Source: Schlegelella_A sp965246805 (GTDB taxonomy: Bacteria; Pseudomonadota; Gammaproteobacteria; Burkholderiales; Burkholderiaceae_C). From it: a stretch of DNA of 64,000 nt. Below the pieces are notes generated by a model. That model was not told the origin of the DNA. It ran no database searches and saw nothing but the letters and a program-made list of their open reading frames with translations. The DNA lies in the NCBI GenBank assembly GCA_965246805.1, contig CBDFFO010000003.1, positions 620,001 to 684,000 on the forward strand, written 5' to 3'. Shown here piece after piece: positions 8,417-16,555 of the stretch (position 1 is the stretch's first letter; the number at the start of each line of letters is the position of its first letter). The position numbers were made by a program, and so were the translations under genes.

Positions 8417-8514
8417 TCGGCCATCGTATGATTCACGGGCCGACTGTGTCAGCTGGTCGCTGCTTAGCAAGTTGCGACAATCGACATCCAACATATTAAT
8501 CCAAGAAGTCTTTA

Positions 8515-8691
8515 ATGCGTGAATTCGCTGTGATTGCGATGGTTACCTTTGTTCTTAGTTCAACAAGCGTTTTGGCTGTCCCTGCGACACTATTTGCTAA
8601 AAGTACGCCTGCTATTACGGCGGGAGGTTGGTTGCCAGATTGGCTGGCGAATATTTTGGGCGTCCCCCACGACGATGCGCCGGGAATCTAA
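8515..8691 (+). CDS. very small exported peptide ending in VPHDDAPGI
   Basis: A 58-codon gene: a hydrophobic, signal-like N-terminus (MREFAVIAMVTFVLSSTSVLA), a short Trp-containing stretch (GGWLPDWLANILG), and a C-terminus that ends exactly at VPHDDAPGI. The motif matches VPRNDDPGI in the preceding exported protein at six of nine positions with no gap. Codons are unusually AT-rich here: the 60-base row from 8521 has 26 G/C. The ribosome-binding site is weak (AAGAAG, nine bases upstream). The shared motif and matching signal sequence argue that it is a real gene, but its size leaves doubt. Confidence 0.5.
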   Translation: MREFAVIAMVTFVLSSTSVLAVPATLFAKSTPAITAGGWLPDWLANILGVPHDDAPGI

Positions 8692-8885
8692 CACGCAGTT
8701 TTTTCGTCGCGCTGCAGGCTGCGCACAGCGAGCGGTGTCAAGGTCGCGCTCTGCTTTGCGACTTCGAGTAGAACCTTGTGCTGCCGCCGCACACCGCGAC
8801 CATCGAGCACGTGCGCATGGTCGACGCGCCGCGGGCCGAGGCGGCGGCGGCTGACGCCGCTCTGTGTTAAACTAGCTGTCCCAGT

Positions 8886-8962
<77 letters not shown>

Positions 8963-8995
8963 TCGACCACGCTGGGACACGGTGGCACCGCACCA

Positions 8996-9503
8996 TCATT
9001 CGAACTTGATAGTGCCTTTGAGGTTGGTGAACGAACCGTCCTGCGCCGCAATGTTGGTGTAGACCGTGCCGGTATTCCGGTCCTGGACAAGGACAAATTG
9101 GAGCCGGTGCTGGGCTCGTCCCAATTAACCACGAAAACGTTTACGCTGACCACGACGGCGGTGTACCGGACGGTGTCCTTGACGACTTGAAACGTTCCCG
9201 AGGTGTCCCCGAGCGACGTCGCAACGTTGTCGACGAAGTGCAAGCGAAACGCCCTTTAGCCGAAGTTCACCGCGGCGATTCAGCCGATCGGCGTGTAAGG
9301 GCTCGCGACGTGCCATTCCGCCTCGCCCGTTAACAACCTTCGCGCGCAACTCAAGCGTTTCCTTAGGCCGTGTGCGCCGTTGACACCACACGCGCTCCAG
9401 GGAAGTCCTTCAGCGGCGCCGCAACTGACGGGGCGGACGTTGCCGCGAGGGTCGCGGCCAGCGCGCCGGCCGCAACGGTTCCCAGGTTTTCCTTGGCAGG
9501 CAT
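8996..9503 (-). pseudogene. decayed gene for an exported protein
   Basis: Read on the minus strand from the ATG at 9503, the first 46 codons give MPAKENLGTVAAGALAAT and a signal-like Ala-rich stretch, then stop. Other frames carry on with protein-like sequence: GEAEWHVASPYTPIG, two in-frame stops, GTFQVVKDTVRYTAVVVSVNVFVVNW, and after a further shift FVLVQDRNTGTVYTN, ending NLKGTIKFE before the stop at 8996. At least two frameshifts and two nonsense codons are needed to join these pieces. The original looks like a roughly 160-residue secreted beta-rich protein. I cannot name the family. Confidence 0.6.
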
Positions 9504-9513
9504 TCGTTATTCC

Positions 9514-11115
9514 TCAGGATCGATCCACGGGGGCGAGCAGATGGCGGGCACGGATTTCGTCGGCGTCGAGCTCCTTCTCAAGGGCGCGCAACACCTCGGC
9601 GTCGACCTTGCCCGCCTTGAACATCTCGATCAGCTCGGCACGCCCGGCAACGATCCCGCTCAGGAGCGCGGCGAAGTGGTCTGTGCGGACGTCGGCGAGT
9701 GCGCCGTCCGCATCGATCGACCGCTGGATCGCGCTCAGACGAAAGCGCAGCTGCTCGAGCAACCGCGGATGGCGGTGTTCGCCTGCCTCGGTGCGGGAAG
9801 CCGCCTCGACGGCGGCGATCTGCGCAGCGACGACGTGCACCCTGGCGACGTCTTCGGCATAGGTCACGCGCGCGACTGGGCCTGCGCGATCGAACCTCAG
9901 CCACCGGATGAGCGGCCCCAGCGTCGCGCCCTGAACGATGACGGTGACCAGGATCACCGCGAAGGTCGCGAGCAGTATGAAGTCCCGTCCGGGAAATGCG
10001 GTCGGGAGTGCGAGCGCGGCGGCGAGGCTGACGACTCCGCGCATGCCGGCCCAGCTCATCACCAACGGAATGCGAAACGGCGGATAGGGGTCGCGCCTGC
10101 GCAGTGCGGGCGAAACAAACCGCACGCCGTAGGTGATCGGGATGATCCACAGGAAGCGTGACGCGATCACCGCGACCACGACCGCCAAGACTTGCAGCAG
10201 CGTCTGCTGCGAGGCGACGACGCGCATGTCCATCCGGTCGAGCACGCTTCGCAGCGACAGGCCGATCAGGATGAAGATGAGGCTCTCGAGGACGAAGGCG
10301 ATGACCTCCCATACGGCCTGCGACCGAAACCGTTGCTCCGCGTCCAGCAGAGCGTGCTGCCGCCAGCCCATGACGATGCCGCATGCGACGGTCGCCAGTA
10401 CGCCGGATACGCCGAACTGCTCGCCGAGGATGTACGACCCCCAGGCGGTCAGGAAGCTGGCGGTCACGCCGAGTTCCCCGTCGAGGAAGCGCCCAATCAG
10501 CGCGCTCGCGGCATAGCCGCACGCCACCCCGATCGCGACGCCACCCAAGATCAGGAGCGCGAAGCCGCCGGCCGCGTCGGATCCGCTGAAGGTGCCGGTC
10601 AGCGCGGCCACGACCGCCATCCGGTACAGCACCAGACCGGTGGCGTCGTTGAGCAGGCTCTCGCCCTCCAGCAGCGTGACCACCCGGGCGGGAAGATTGA
10701 GGCCGCTCAGCACTGCCTTCGCCGCAACGGCATCGGGCGGGGAGACGATCGCTCCCAACGCGAAGCACGCCGCGAGCGGCAGGGCAGGCAGGACGAGGTG
10801 AGCGGTCCAACCCACCACGAATGTCGTGAATGCGACTGCACCGATTGCCAGCTGCGCAATGATCCTCAGGTCAGAACGGAATGCCCGCCAGTCGGTCATG
10901 TAGGCGCTCAACAAGAGCAGCGGCGGCAGGAAGAGAACGAGCACGAGGTCCGGGTCGAGTTCGACGGCTGGCATGCCGGGCGTCAGCGCCAGCGCGAGGC
11001 CGCCGACGATCAGGGCGCCTGCCTGCGGCAGCTTGAGGCGCCGAGCCAGCACCGTCAGGACCACGCACGCCGCGATCAGCAGCAAGACGACCTCGAAGCG
11101 GTGGGTCAACGTCAT
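9514..11115 (-). CDS. Na+/H+ antiporter, CPA1 family
   Basis: A 533-residue membrane protein with about 12 transmembrane segments in the first 400 residues and a cytoplasmic helical tail of about 130 residues. CPA1 signatures are FLPPLLLLSAY in an early helix, GAIVSPPDAVAAKAVL (the ND-type ion-binding helix of this family, with Asp), LLEGESLLNDATGLVL, and PLVMSWAGMRGVVSLAAALALP near the end of the membrane domain. It exchanges cytoplasmic Na+ (or K+) for protons across the inner membrane. It lies 71 bases downstream of the dioxygenase gene on the same strand. An Na+ link with the N-ATPase is tempting but unsupported at 6 kb distance. Confidence 0.92.
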   Translation of the reverse strand: MTLTHRFEVVLLLIAACVVLTVLARRLKLPQAGALIVGGLALALTPGMPAVELDPDLVLVLFLPPLLLLSAYMTDWRAFRSDLRIIAQLAIGAVAFTTFVVGWTAHLVLPALPLAACFALGAIVSPPDAVAAKAVLSGLNLPARVVTLLEGESLLNDATGLVLYRMAVVAALTGTFSGSDAAGGFALLILGGVAIGVACGYAASALIGRFLDGELGVTASFLTAWGSYILGEQFGVSGVLATVACGIVMGWRQHALLDAEQRFRSQAVWEVIAFVLESLIFILIGLSLRSVLDRMDMRVVASQQTLLQVLAVVVAVIASRFLWIIPITYGVRFVSPALRRRDPYPPFRIPLVMSWAGMRGVVSLAAALALPTAFPGRDFILLATFAVILVTVIVQGATLGPLIRWLRFDRAGPVARVTYAEDVARVHVVAAQIAAVEAASRTEAGEHRHPRLLEQLRFRLSAIQRSIDADGALADVRTDHFAALLSGIVAGRAELIEMFKAGKVDAEVLRALEKELDADEIRARHLLAPVDRS

Positions 11116-11186
11116 TGCGGTCGTACGGCCGCGCTGCCCGGGCCACCGTGCCCATCATCGATCAGCACCGTATTCACCGCGAGCTC

Positions 11187-12023
11187 TCAGTCGAAGCGGA
11201 AGCCGGAGACCGCGGCCTGCAGCACCAGCTCGCCGTAGATCTTCTGGGCGGGTGCATCGGACGCGCCCGCCGCGACCATGAGCGGGATCAGATGCTCTGC
11301 CGTGGGATGCGCCGCTTGCGCGGCGGGCGCGTCCGGCCATGTCGCGAGCCGGTCGGCGCGCACGTCGCCCGGCAGCATCAGTGTCGACGTCAGCCAGGCG
11401 TCGAAATCCTGGGACGGGCGCGTGGCACGCTCGCTACCGAACGCCTCGAGGTTATGAAAGCTCATTCCCGAACCGACGATGAGCACCCTTTCGTCGCGCA
11501 GGCGGGCCAGCGCACGTCCAGCAGCGATGTGGAGCTTCGGGTCGAGGCCTCGTTCCACCGACATCTCGACGACGGGTATCGCCGCCTCTGGAAAAGCGAC
11601 CTTCATCGGAACGAACACGCCGTGGTCGAAACCGCGCTGCGGGTCGAGTTCGACCGGCGAACCCTGAGCGCGCAGCAGACGTGCTGCTTCATTTGCAAGC
11701 CAAGGCGCACCGGGCGCGTCGTAGCGGATCTCGTAGGTGTACGACGGGAACCCGTAGTAGTCGTAGATGAGCGGCCGATCGATGCCACTCGTGAGCCGAA
11801 ACCCGTCGGTTTCCCAATGTGCCGAGACCACCAGGATCGCCGCCGGGGGTTCCGCGACCCTGTTCGGCAGGGAGCGCAGCAACGCTCCCATAGCGGCCCA
11901 GTGGCCTGCCGGATCAGGCATGAAGAAACACGGCCCGCCCCCATGGGGGATGAAGAAAGTGGGCTGGCGAGCCGTCACGCTGTCCGCCACAGCAGGTGGT
12001 TTCGAAGCAGCGTCAGCGTGCAA
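11187..12023 (-). CDS. LigB-type extradiol dioxygenase family protein (DODA-like)
   Basis: A 278-residue member of the class III extradiol dioxygenases, the single-domain group that includes 4,5-DOPA dioxygenase and YgiD. Metal-ligand histidines appear in FFIPHGGGP (near 27), VVSAHWE (near 67) and FDHGVFVPM (near 133). The conserved GSGMSFHNL segment is in the second half and the family ending is LVLQAAVSGFRFD. It cleaves an aromatic diol ring; the substrate is not evident. The start overlaps the stop of the SnoaL-like gene by 11 bases, so the two are likely cotranscribed. Confidence 0.88.
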   Translation of the reverse strand: MHADAASKPPAVADSVTARQPTFFIPHGGGPCFFMPDPAGHWAAMGALLRSLPNRVAEPPAAILVVSAHWETDGFRLTSGIDRPLIYDYYGFPSYTYEIRYDAPGAPWLANEAARLLRAQGSPVELDPQRGFDHGVFVPMKVAFPEAAIPVVEMSVERGLDPKLHIAAGRALARLRDERVLIVGSGMSFHNLEAFGSERATRPSQDFDAWLTSTLMLPGDVRADRLATWPDAPAAQAAHPTAEHLIPLMVAAGASDAPAQKIYGELVLQAAVSGFRFD

Positions 12024-12474
12024 TCGGAAACATGGGCCGACCGCTCTTGGTCTGCGCGGCCGGCACGTCTGCCTGCATCACGTCCCAGTGCTCGACCAGC
12101 TTGCCCTTCTTGACCCGAAAGATGTCGACGGTCACCAGCGGCTTCGGGCCCCATCCGGTGTACAGGCCGTGAATCATCACGAACTCGCCGTCCGCAACGA
12201 TGATGCCGGGCTCGTACTTGAAGTTCGCCGGAAGGGACCCGACGACCTTGGGCAGGTCGTCGGCACCATCGGGAATCATGGGGTTGTGCTGAAGGTAGGG
12301 CTTGCCGAAATAGAGGCGGACCGCCTTCTCAGCATCCCGTGTCACGAATAATTCATGCATGGCAGCGCTGACAAGTTTCTTGTTCGCTTCCTCCACAGGT
12401 CCCGCGAACGCTGGGGTTGATGAAATGCCCGCCATAAAGGCGGCAATGCTGACCAGTTGCAGGACGGATTTCAT
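12013..12474 (-). CDS. exported SnoaL-like protein
   Basis: A 153-residue protein: Sec signal peptide (MKSVLQLVSIAAFMAGISSTPAFA) followed by one SnoaL/NTF2-like cone domain. YLQHNPMIPDGADDL and VDIFRVKKGKLVEHWDVMQ are the typical SnoaL strands and pocket residues. Family members are isomerases, cyclases or simply binding proteins; the exported form is common near LysR regulators in proteobacteria. First gene of an apparent minus-strand operon with the LigB-type dioxygenase, divergent from a LysR regulator that probably controls it. Confidence 0.85.
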   Translation of the reverse strand: MKSVLQLVSIAAFMAGISSTPAFAGPVEEANKKLVSAAMHELFVTRDAEKAVRLYFGKPYLQHNPMIPDGADDLPKVVGSLPANFKYEPGIIVADGEFVMIHGLYTGWGPKPLVTVDIFRVKKGKLVEHWDVMQADVPAAQTKSGRPMFPIAR

Positions 12475-12499
12475 GAAAATGGGCTCGTCAAAATAAAGG

Positions 12500-12533
12500 G
12501 TTGATCCTAAAGAGCGCGCGAAGGTCGATCAAC
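12500..12533. promoter_or_regulatory. inverted repeat in divergent LysR promoter region
   Basis: GTTGATC (12500-12506) and GATCAAC (12527-12533) are a perfect 7-base inverted repeat with a 20-base spacer. It sits in the 127-base, locally AT-richer gap between the SnoaL-like gene and the divergent LysR gene. That is where a LysR protein would bind to control itself and its neighbour. No footprint evidence; assignment is positional. Confidence 0.4.
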
Positions 12534-12601
12534 AACTTATCTCGGCGAGTCGTATGCCGTTAGGCGGCACAATCTCGGCGCCACAGACCAGAAAATAAAG
12601 C

Positions 12602-13570
12602 GTGGACAAGCTCGCCTCTATCAAGGTCTTCCTGCAGGTCGCGCGCGCGGGCTCGTTCGTCAAAGCAGCAGCGCATCTCGGCTTGTCGCAGACCAGCACG
12701 TCGCGAATGGTTCGCGAGCTCGAGGGGGCCGTCGGCATCCGTCTGTTGAACCGCTCGACCCGCAGCCTCAGCTTGACCGACGCCGGCGATCGACTGTTCA
12801 CCTTTTATGGGCAGGTTGTCGACGACCTCGAGGGCATCGAGGCCGAAGCGGCGGGATCCGGCTCGTCGACGGCCCCTGCCCGCCTGCGCGTGGCCTTTAC
12901 GCACACCTTTGCCACGCGACGACTCGATGCGGCGATCTGCCGCTTTCGCGATGAGCATCCGACCGTGGACCTCGAGATCCGGCTCGACGACTCGCCGACC
13001 GACCTCATCCGTGACGGCTTCGACCTGAGCATACGAATCGCACCGACTCTTCGCTCGTCGACCGTCGCGCGGCGAATCGCCTCCGTGCCGGTCATCACGT
13101 GTGCCGCGCCTGCGTATCTCGAGCGACGCGGCATTCCGCTGACTCCGGCCGACCTGGTCAGGCATCAGTGCCTGATCTACACCGACAACGATCCGCCCGA
13201 CGAGTGGACCTTCGAACGAGGCCGTGAGCGCATCGCCCAGCGTGTGCACGGATCGGTGAAAGCGAACAGCGGCGAGCTCCTCCGAGCGCTCGCTGTCGCT
13301 GGTCAGGGCATCATCTTTCAGCCGGCGTTCATCGTCAGTACCGAGATCGCCTCGGGCAAGCTCGTACCGATCCTCGAGGCATTCGAGCCGCTGCCGCGGT
13401 CGGCATTCGCGATCTATCCCAGTAACCGGTTCATTCCTGGCAAGGTAAGGGCTTTGACCGACATCATCGCGGTCGAGCTCGCCGGGGTCGGGCCCTCGAT
13501 TTCCAATGCGCCAGACGAGGCGCCATTCGTCACTGGTGAGCCTTCGAAAGCCGGGGCGGTTGTCGAGTGA
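12602..13570 (+). CDS. LysR family transcriptional regulator
   Basis: A 322-residue LysR-type regulator starting at GTG. The N-terminal winged helix-turn-helix (about 1-60) reads FVKAAAHLGLSQTSTSRMVRELE and then GIRLLNRSTRSLSLTDAG. The effector-binding domain (about 90-300) contains DLEIRLDDSPTDLIRDGFDLSIRI and SNRFIPGKVRALTD, typical of the AaeR/DsdC-like branch. It is divergent from the SnoaL-LigB operon across 127 bases, the standard arrangement for a LysR protein and its target. Confidence 0.92.
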   Translation: MDKLASIKVFLQVARAGSFVKAAAHLGLSQTSTSRMVRELEGAVGIRLLNRSTRSLSLTDAGDRLFTFYGQVVDDLEGIEAEAAGSGSSTAPARLRVAFTHTFATRRLDAAICRFRDEHPTVDLEIRLDDSPTDLIRDGFDLSIRIAPTLRSSTVARRIASVPVITCAAPAYLERRGIPLTPADLVRHQCLIYTDNDPPDEWTFERGRERIAQRVHGSVKANSGELLRALAVAGQGIIFQPAFIVSTEIASGKLVPILEAFEPLPRSAFAIYPSNRFIPGKVRALTDIIAVELAGVGPSISNAPDEAPFVTGEPSKAGAVVE

Positions 13571-13573
13571 GCC

Positions 13574-14179
13574 TCAGTTCAAGAGCTTCTGAATGATTTC
13601 TTCCATGTTGATCTTCATGGCCTTCTGCCCTTCCGACGTCCCGAAGTCGTTGACGAGCTCGGTCATCATCTGGTTGACGCCGACGACGGTCACGCCCATG
13701 TCGCGCAGGCGATCGAACGTGAGCTGGTCGCTCAACGGGCTCATGCTTCCGCATGCATCGGCGACGACCATCACCGTATAGCCGAGCTTCACTGCGTCGG
13801 CGGCAGCCCAGAACAGGCAGATATCGGTCGTCAACCCGGCAAGGATCACGCGCTTGCGCTGCAAACGCGCGACGTCGGCCGCCAGTGCAGCGTCGTTCCA
13901 GCAGCTCAGCTGCCCGCCACGCCGATAGCGCTTGGCGTAGGCGTCCGGCGCCAGCTGTGCAAGGTCGGGGATCGTCGGCCCGACGTTCTCTTCCATCGTC
14001 GTCGTCAGCACGAGCGGCATGCCGTAGTCGAGCGCCATGCGGGCCATTGCGCGCGCGCTCGCGATCGTCACGGTCTGCGGCTGGCTCCTGACCCAGCCGA
14101 TCGTGCCGGTCTGATGATCCACCAGCATGACGATGCTGTCGGCCAAGCTGAATCGATCCTGCGGGTGCGCTGCGGTCAT
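13574..14179 (-). CDS. isochorismatase-family cysteine hydrolase (YcaC-like)
   Basis: A 201-residue isochorismatase-like hydrolase. Catalytic-triad positions are Asp21 (IVMLVDHQTGTIG), a Lys/Arg cluster near 83-87 (AKRYRRGG) and Cys121 (LAGLTTDICLF). After the Cys comes GYTVMVVADACGS, usual for the YcaC group, whose substrate is unknown. I chose the ATG at 14179 because AAGGA lies about eight bases before it; a longer reading to 14260 adds 27 residues with no family support. It is divergent from a second LysR regulator (14392). It converges on the first LysR gene, with three bases between the two stops. Confidence 0.9.
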   Translation of the reverse strand: MTAAHPQDRFSLADSIVMLVDHQTGTIGWVRSQPQTVTIASARAMARMALDYGMPLVLTTTMEENVGPTIPDLAQLAPDAYAKRYRRGGQLSCWNDAALAADVARLQRKRVILAGLTTDICLFWAAADAVKLGYTVMVVADACGSMSPLSDQLTFDRLRDMGVTVVGVNQMMTELVNDFGTSEGQKAMKINMEEIIQKLLN

Positions 14180-14391
14180 GTCTCGTTCCTTGGTGGGAAG
14201 AGGCGTCGCCGCCGGAAAGTCGGCCTTGAGGCGTTCCGCTCGTGCCGGCATGGCGATCACCCATCAAGGCCCGGAGTGTCTCGACAAAATCTCCAAACAC
14301 CAACCGTCAGAGCGGAAAGCGGTATTCCACCCGTGGAACGATAAGGGCCGGCCGCGCGCTAGAGTGCCCCACCTTTTCGACGGACCCCGCC

Positions 14392-15291
14392 GTGGACGCT
14401 CACCGCCCGGAACTCGCCGACATCGCCTTGTTCGTTGAAGTCGCCAAGCGGAAGAGCTTCACCCGCGCCGCCGAGGCCTTGGGTATCGCCAACTCTTCGC
14501 TCTCGCGCCGCATCGCCCGTCTCGAGGGAGCCGTCGGCGTCACGCTGCTTCGACGCACCTCGCGCACGGTCGAGCTGACCAGCCTCGGCCAGGAGTACTT
14601 CGAGCGCTGCCGAACAATCGTGGACGACGCAGCCGCCGCTCACGATCAACTGGTTCTGGCCGGTGCGTCTCCGCGCGGGCGCATCCGCATGTCCGTGCCG
14701 GTCGACTTCGGCCTCTTGTTCATCGCCCCGGCGCTGGTCGAGTTCGCGAGGCGGTTTCGGGAACTGACGTTCGACGTCGACATGAGCCCGAGGCGGGTGG
14801 ACATCGTGGGCGAGGGGTTCGACCTGGCGGTCAGGGTGGGGACGCTCGCGAACTCATCGACGCTCATCACCCGTCGCCTTGCGACCGTCGGCGTTGCCCT
14901 CTACGCGTCCCCAAGGTATCTGGAAACCGCGGGGACACCGGAAGCGCCGGACGACCTCGCACATCACAGTTGCCTGCGGGTGCTGTTGAGCGAAGCCGCC
15001 GAACCGTGGAGCTTGTCGCGTGACGGCTCGAGCCATGCCGTCGTCCCGCAGAGCCGCTTCATGATCAACAACCTGAGCATGTTGCGGCAACTCACCGTCG
15101 CAGGATGTGGCATCGGCGCGTTCGACGCCGTGATGGCCGACGATGACATCCGCGCCGGGCGTCTCCGGCGCGTGCTGCCCGGATGGGCGATGCCGACCTT
15201 GCCGATCCATCTCCTGACCTCGGATCGGCGGCTGCCGCAACGTGTGCGGCTCTGGGTCGACTTCTTGACGGAGCGATTGCGCAGTTTTTAG
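14392..15291 (+). CDS. LysR family transcriptional regulator
   Basis: A 299-residue LysR regulator with a GTG start (MDAHRPELADIALFVEVAKR). The DNA-binding domain shows SFTRAAEALGIANSSLSRRIARLEG and VTLLRRTSRTVELTSLGQEYF. The effector domain contains FDVDMSPRRVDIVGEGFDLAVRVG and ends LRLWVDFLTERLRSF-like. Longer in-frame starts add sequence lacking family similarity. It is divergent from the isochorismatase-like gene with 212 bases between, so that gene is its probable target. After its stop, 15292-15508 holds no gene I can support. Confidence 0.92.
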   Translation: MDAHRPELADIALFVEVAKRKSFTRAAEALGIANSSLSRRIARLEGAVGVTLLRRTSRTVELTSLGQEYFERCRTIVDDAAAAHDQLVLAGASPRGRIRMSVPVDFGLLFIAPALVEFARRFRELTFDVDMSPRRVDIVGEGFDLAVRVGTLANSSTLITRRLATVGVALYASPRYLETAGTPEAPDDLAHHSCLRVLLSEAAEPWSLSRDGSSHAVVPQSRFMINNLSMLRQLTVAGCGIGAFDAVMADDDIRAGRLRRVLPGWAMPTLPIHLLTSDRRLPQRVRLWVDFLTERLRSF

Positions 15292-15508
15292 TACACGCCT
15301 GATTGACGCTCGATCCCGCGGGCGGACAGCGGTCGACTCGGCCGGTGGGCAGTGACAGCCGCCGAGACGAGGTCTGCTCACTGCTTCCGACATGGTCAGG
15401 ATTGATCGAATCAGTGCTTCATCAGCAGGTTGTGGAAATCCTGGTCCAGGCGGGCGCCCGCGCGACGATCACCGCCGTCGGTGTTGCGGCAGGGCAGCAA
15501 CGCCCGAG

Positions 15509-16555
15509 TCACTTCGCGTTCATCAACGCCACCGTCGTGTCCAGCATGCGGTTCGAGAACCCCCACTCGTTGTCGTACCAGCTGCACACCTTCACGAGTC
15601 GGCCCGACACCTTCGTGAGCGTGCTGTCGTACGTGCTCGACGCGGGGTTGTGGTTGAAGTCGACGCTCACCAGCGGCCCGTCGCTGTAGGCGAGCAGCCC
15701 CGCCAGCGGCCCGCTCGTCGATGCCGCTTTCATGACCTGGTGGATCTCGTCGATGCTCGTGTCGCGCGCCGCGACGAACGACAGGTCGACGAACGACACG
15801 TTGATGGTCGGCACGCGCATCGAGAAACCGTCGAGCCTGCCGTTGAGCTCGGGCAGCACCAGGCCGACGGCGGCCGCCGCACCGGTCTTGGTCGGGATCA
15901 TGCTGTGCGTCGCGCTGCGCGCGCGGCGCAGGTCTTCGTGATAGACGTCGGTCAGCACCTGGTCGTTGGTGTACGCATGGATCGTCGTCATCAGCCCGTT
16001 CACGACGCCGATCGCGGCGTGCAGCGGCTGCACCAGCGGCGCGAGCGCGTTGGTGGTGCAGCTCGCGTTGCTGATCACCACATCGCTCGCCTTCAACACG
16101 TGGTGGTTCACGCCGTAGACCACTGTCGCGTCGACATCGTTGCCGCCCGGCGCCGAGATGATCACCTTCTTCGCGCCGCCCGCGATGTGCGCCGAGGCCT
16201 TGGCCTTCGACGTGAAGAGGCCCGTGCATTCGAGCACCACGTCGACGCCCAGATCCTTCCACGGCAGCTCGGCCGGATTGCGCACCGCGAGCACCTTGAT
16301 GCGGTCTCCGCCCGCGCCGCTCTTGTCGGCCGAGACGATCATCGAATCGCCGTCGACGCTCACCGAGCCAGGGAACGGGCCGTGCGCGGTGTCGTAGCGC
16401 GTCAGGTGTGCGTTGGTCTCGGGCTTGCCGAGGTCGTTGATCGCGACGATCTCGATGTCGTGCTTGAACCCGCCGTTGCGCCGACCCTCGTAATGCGCGC
16501 GCAGGATGTTGCGGCCGATGCGGCCGTAGCCGTTGATGGCGACTTTGATGGTCAT
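15509..16555 (-). CDS. gap: glyceraldehyde-3-phosphate dehydrogenase, type I
   Basis: A 348-residue NAD-dependent GAPDH of central carbon metabolism. Rossmann start VAINGYGRIGRNILR; NAD-selective Asp after the second strand (VAINDL); catalytic Cys166 in SNASCTTN with His193 in TTIHAYTND; C-terminal SWYDNEWGFSNRM. The AINDL sequence favours Gap over erythrose-4-phosphate dehydrogenase (Epd), though the tkt neighbour would suit either. The ATG overlaps the tkt stop by four bases. Catalyses glyceraldehyde-3-phosphate to 1,3-bisphosphoglycerate in the cytoplasm. Confidence 0.94.
   Translation of the reverse strand: MTIKVAINGYGRIGRNILRAHYEGRRNGGFKHDIEIVAINDLGKPETNAHLTRYDTAHGPFPGSVSVDGDSMIVSADKSGAGGDRIKVLAVRNPAELPWKDLGVDVVLECTGLFTSKAKASAHIAGGAKKVIISAPGGNDVDATVVYGVNHHVLKASDVVISNASCTTNALAPLVQPLHAAIGVVNGLMTTIHAYTNDQVLTDVYHEDLRRARSATHSMIPTKTGAAAAVGLVLPELNGRLDGFSMRVPTINVSFVDLSFVAARDTSIDEIHQVMKAASTSGPLAGLLAYSDGPLVSVDFNHNPASSTYDSTLTKVSGRLVKVCSWYDNEWGFSNRMLDTTVALMNAK

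Noticed and set aside
8534..8854. 106-codon plus-strand frame over the small exported peptide
   Set aside because: Its frame is offset from the signal-peptide gene, turns Arg/Ala-rich after codon 60 and has no domain.
8775..8870. Coding-like tail (LVLPPHTATIEHVRMVDAPR) before the tRNA
   Set aside because: Good third-position GC but only about 30 codons with no start; could be the end of a lost gene, too little to annotate.
9514..15291. Functional link between the Na+/H+ antiporter and the N-ATPase
   Set aside because: They are separated by about 6 kb with unrelated genes and a tRNA between; nothing in the sequence ties them.
15509..16555. Erythrose-4-phosphate dehydrogenase instead of GAPDH
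   Set aside because: The segment AINDL and overall motifs favour GAPDH; Epd normally reads AINEL there.
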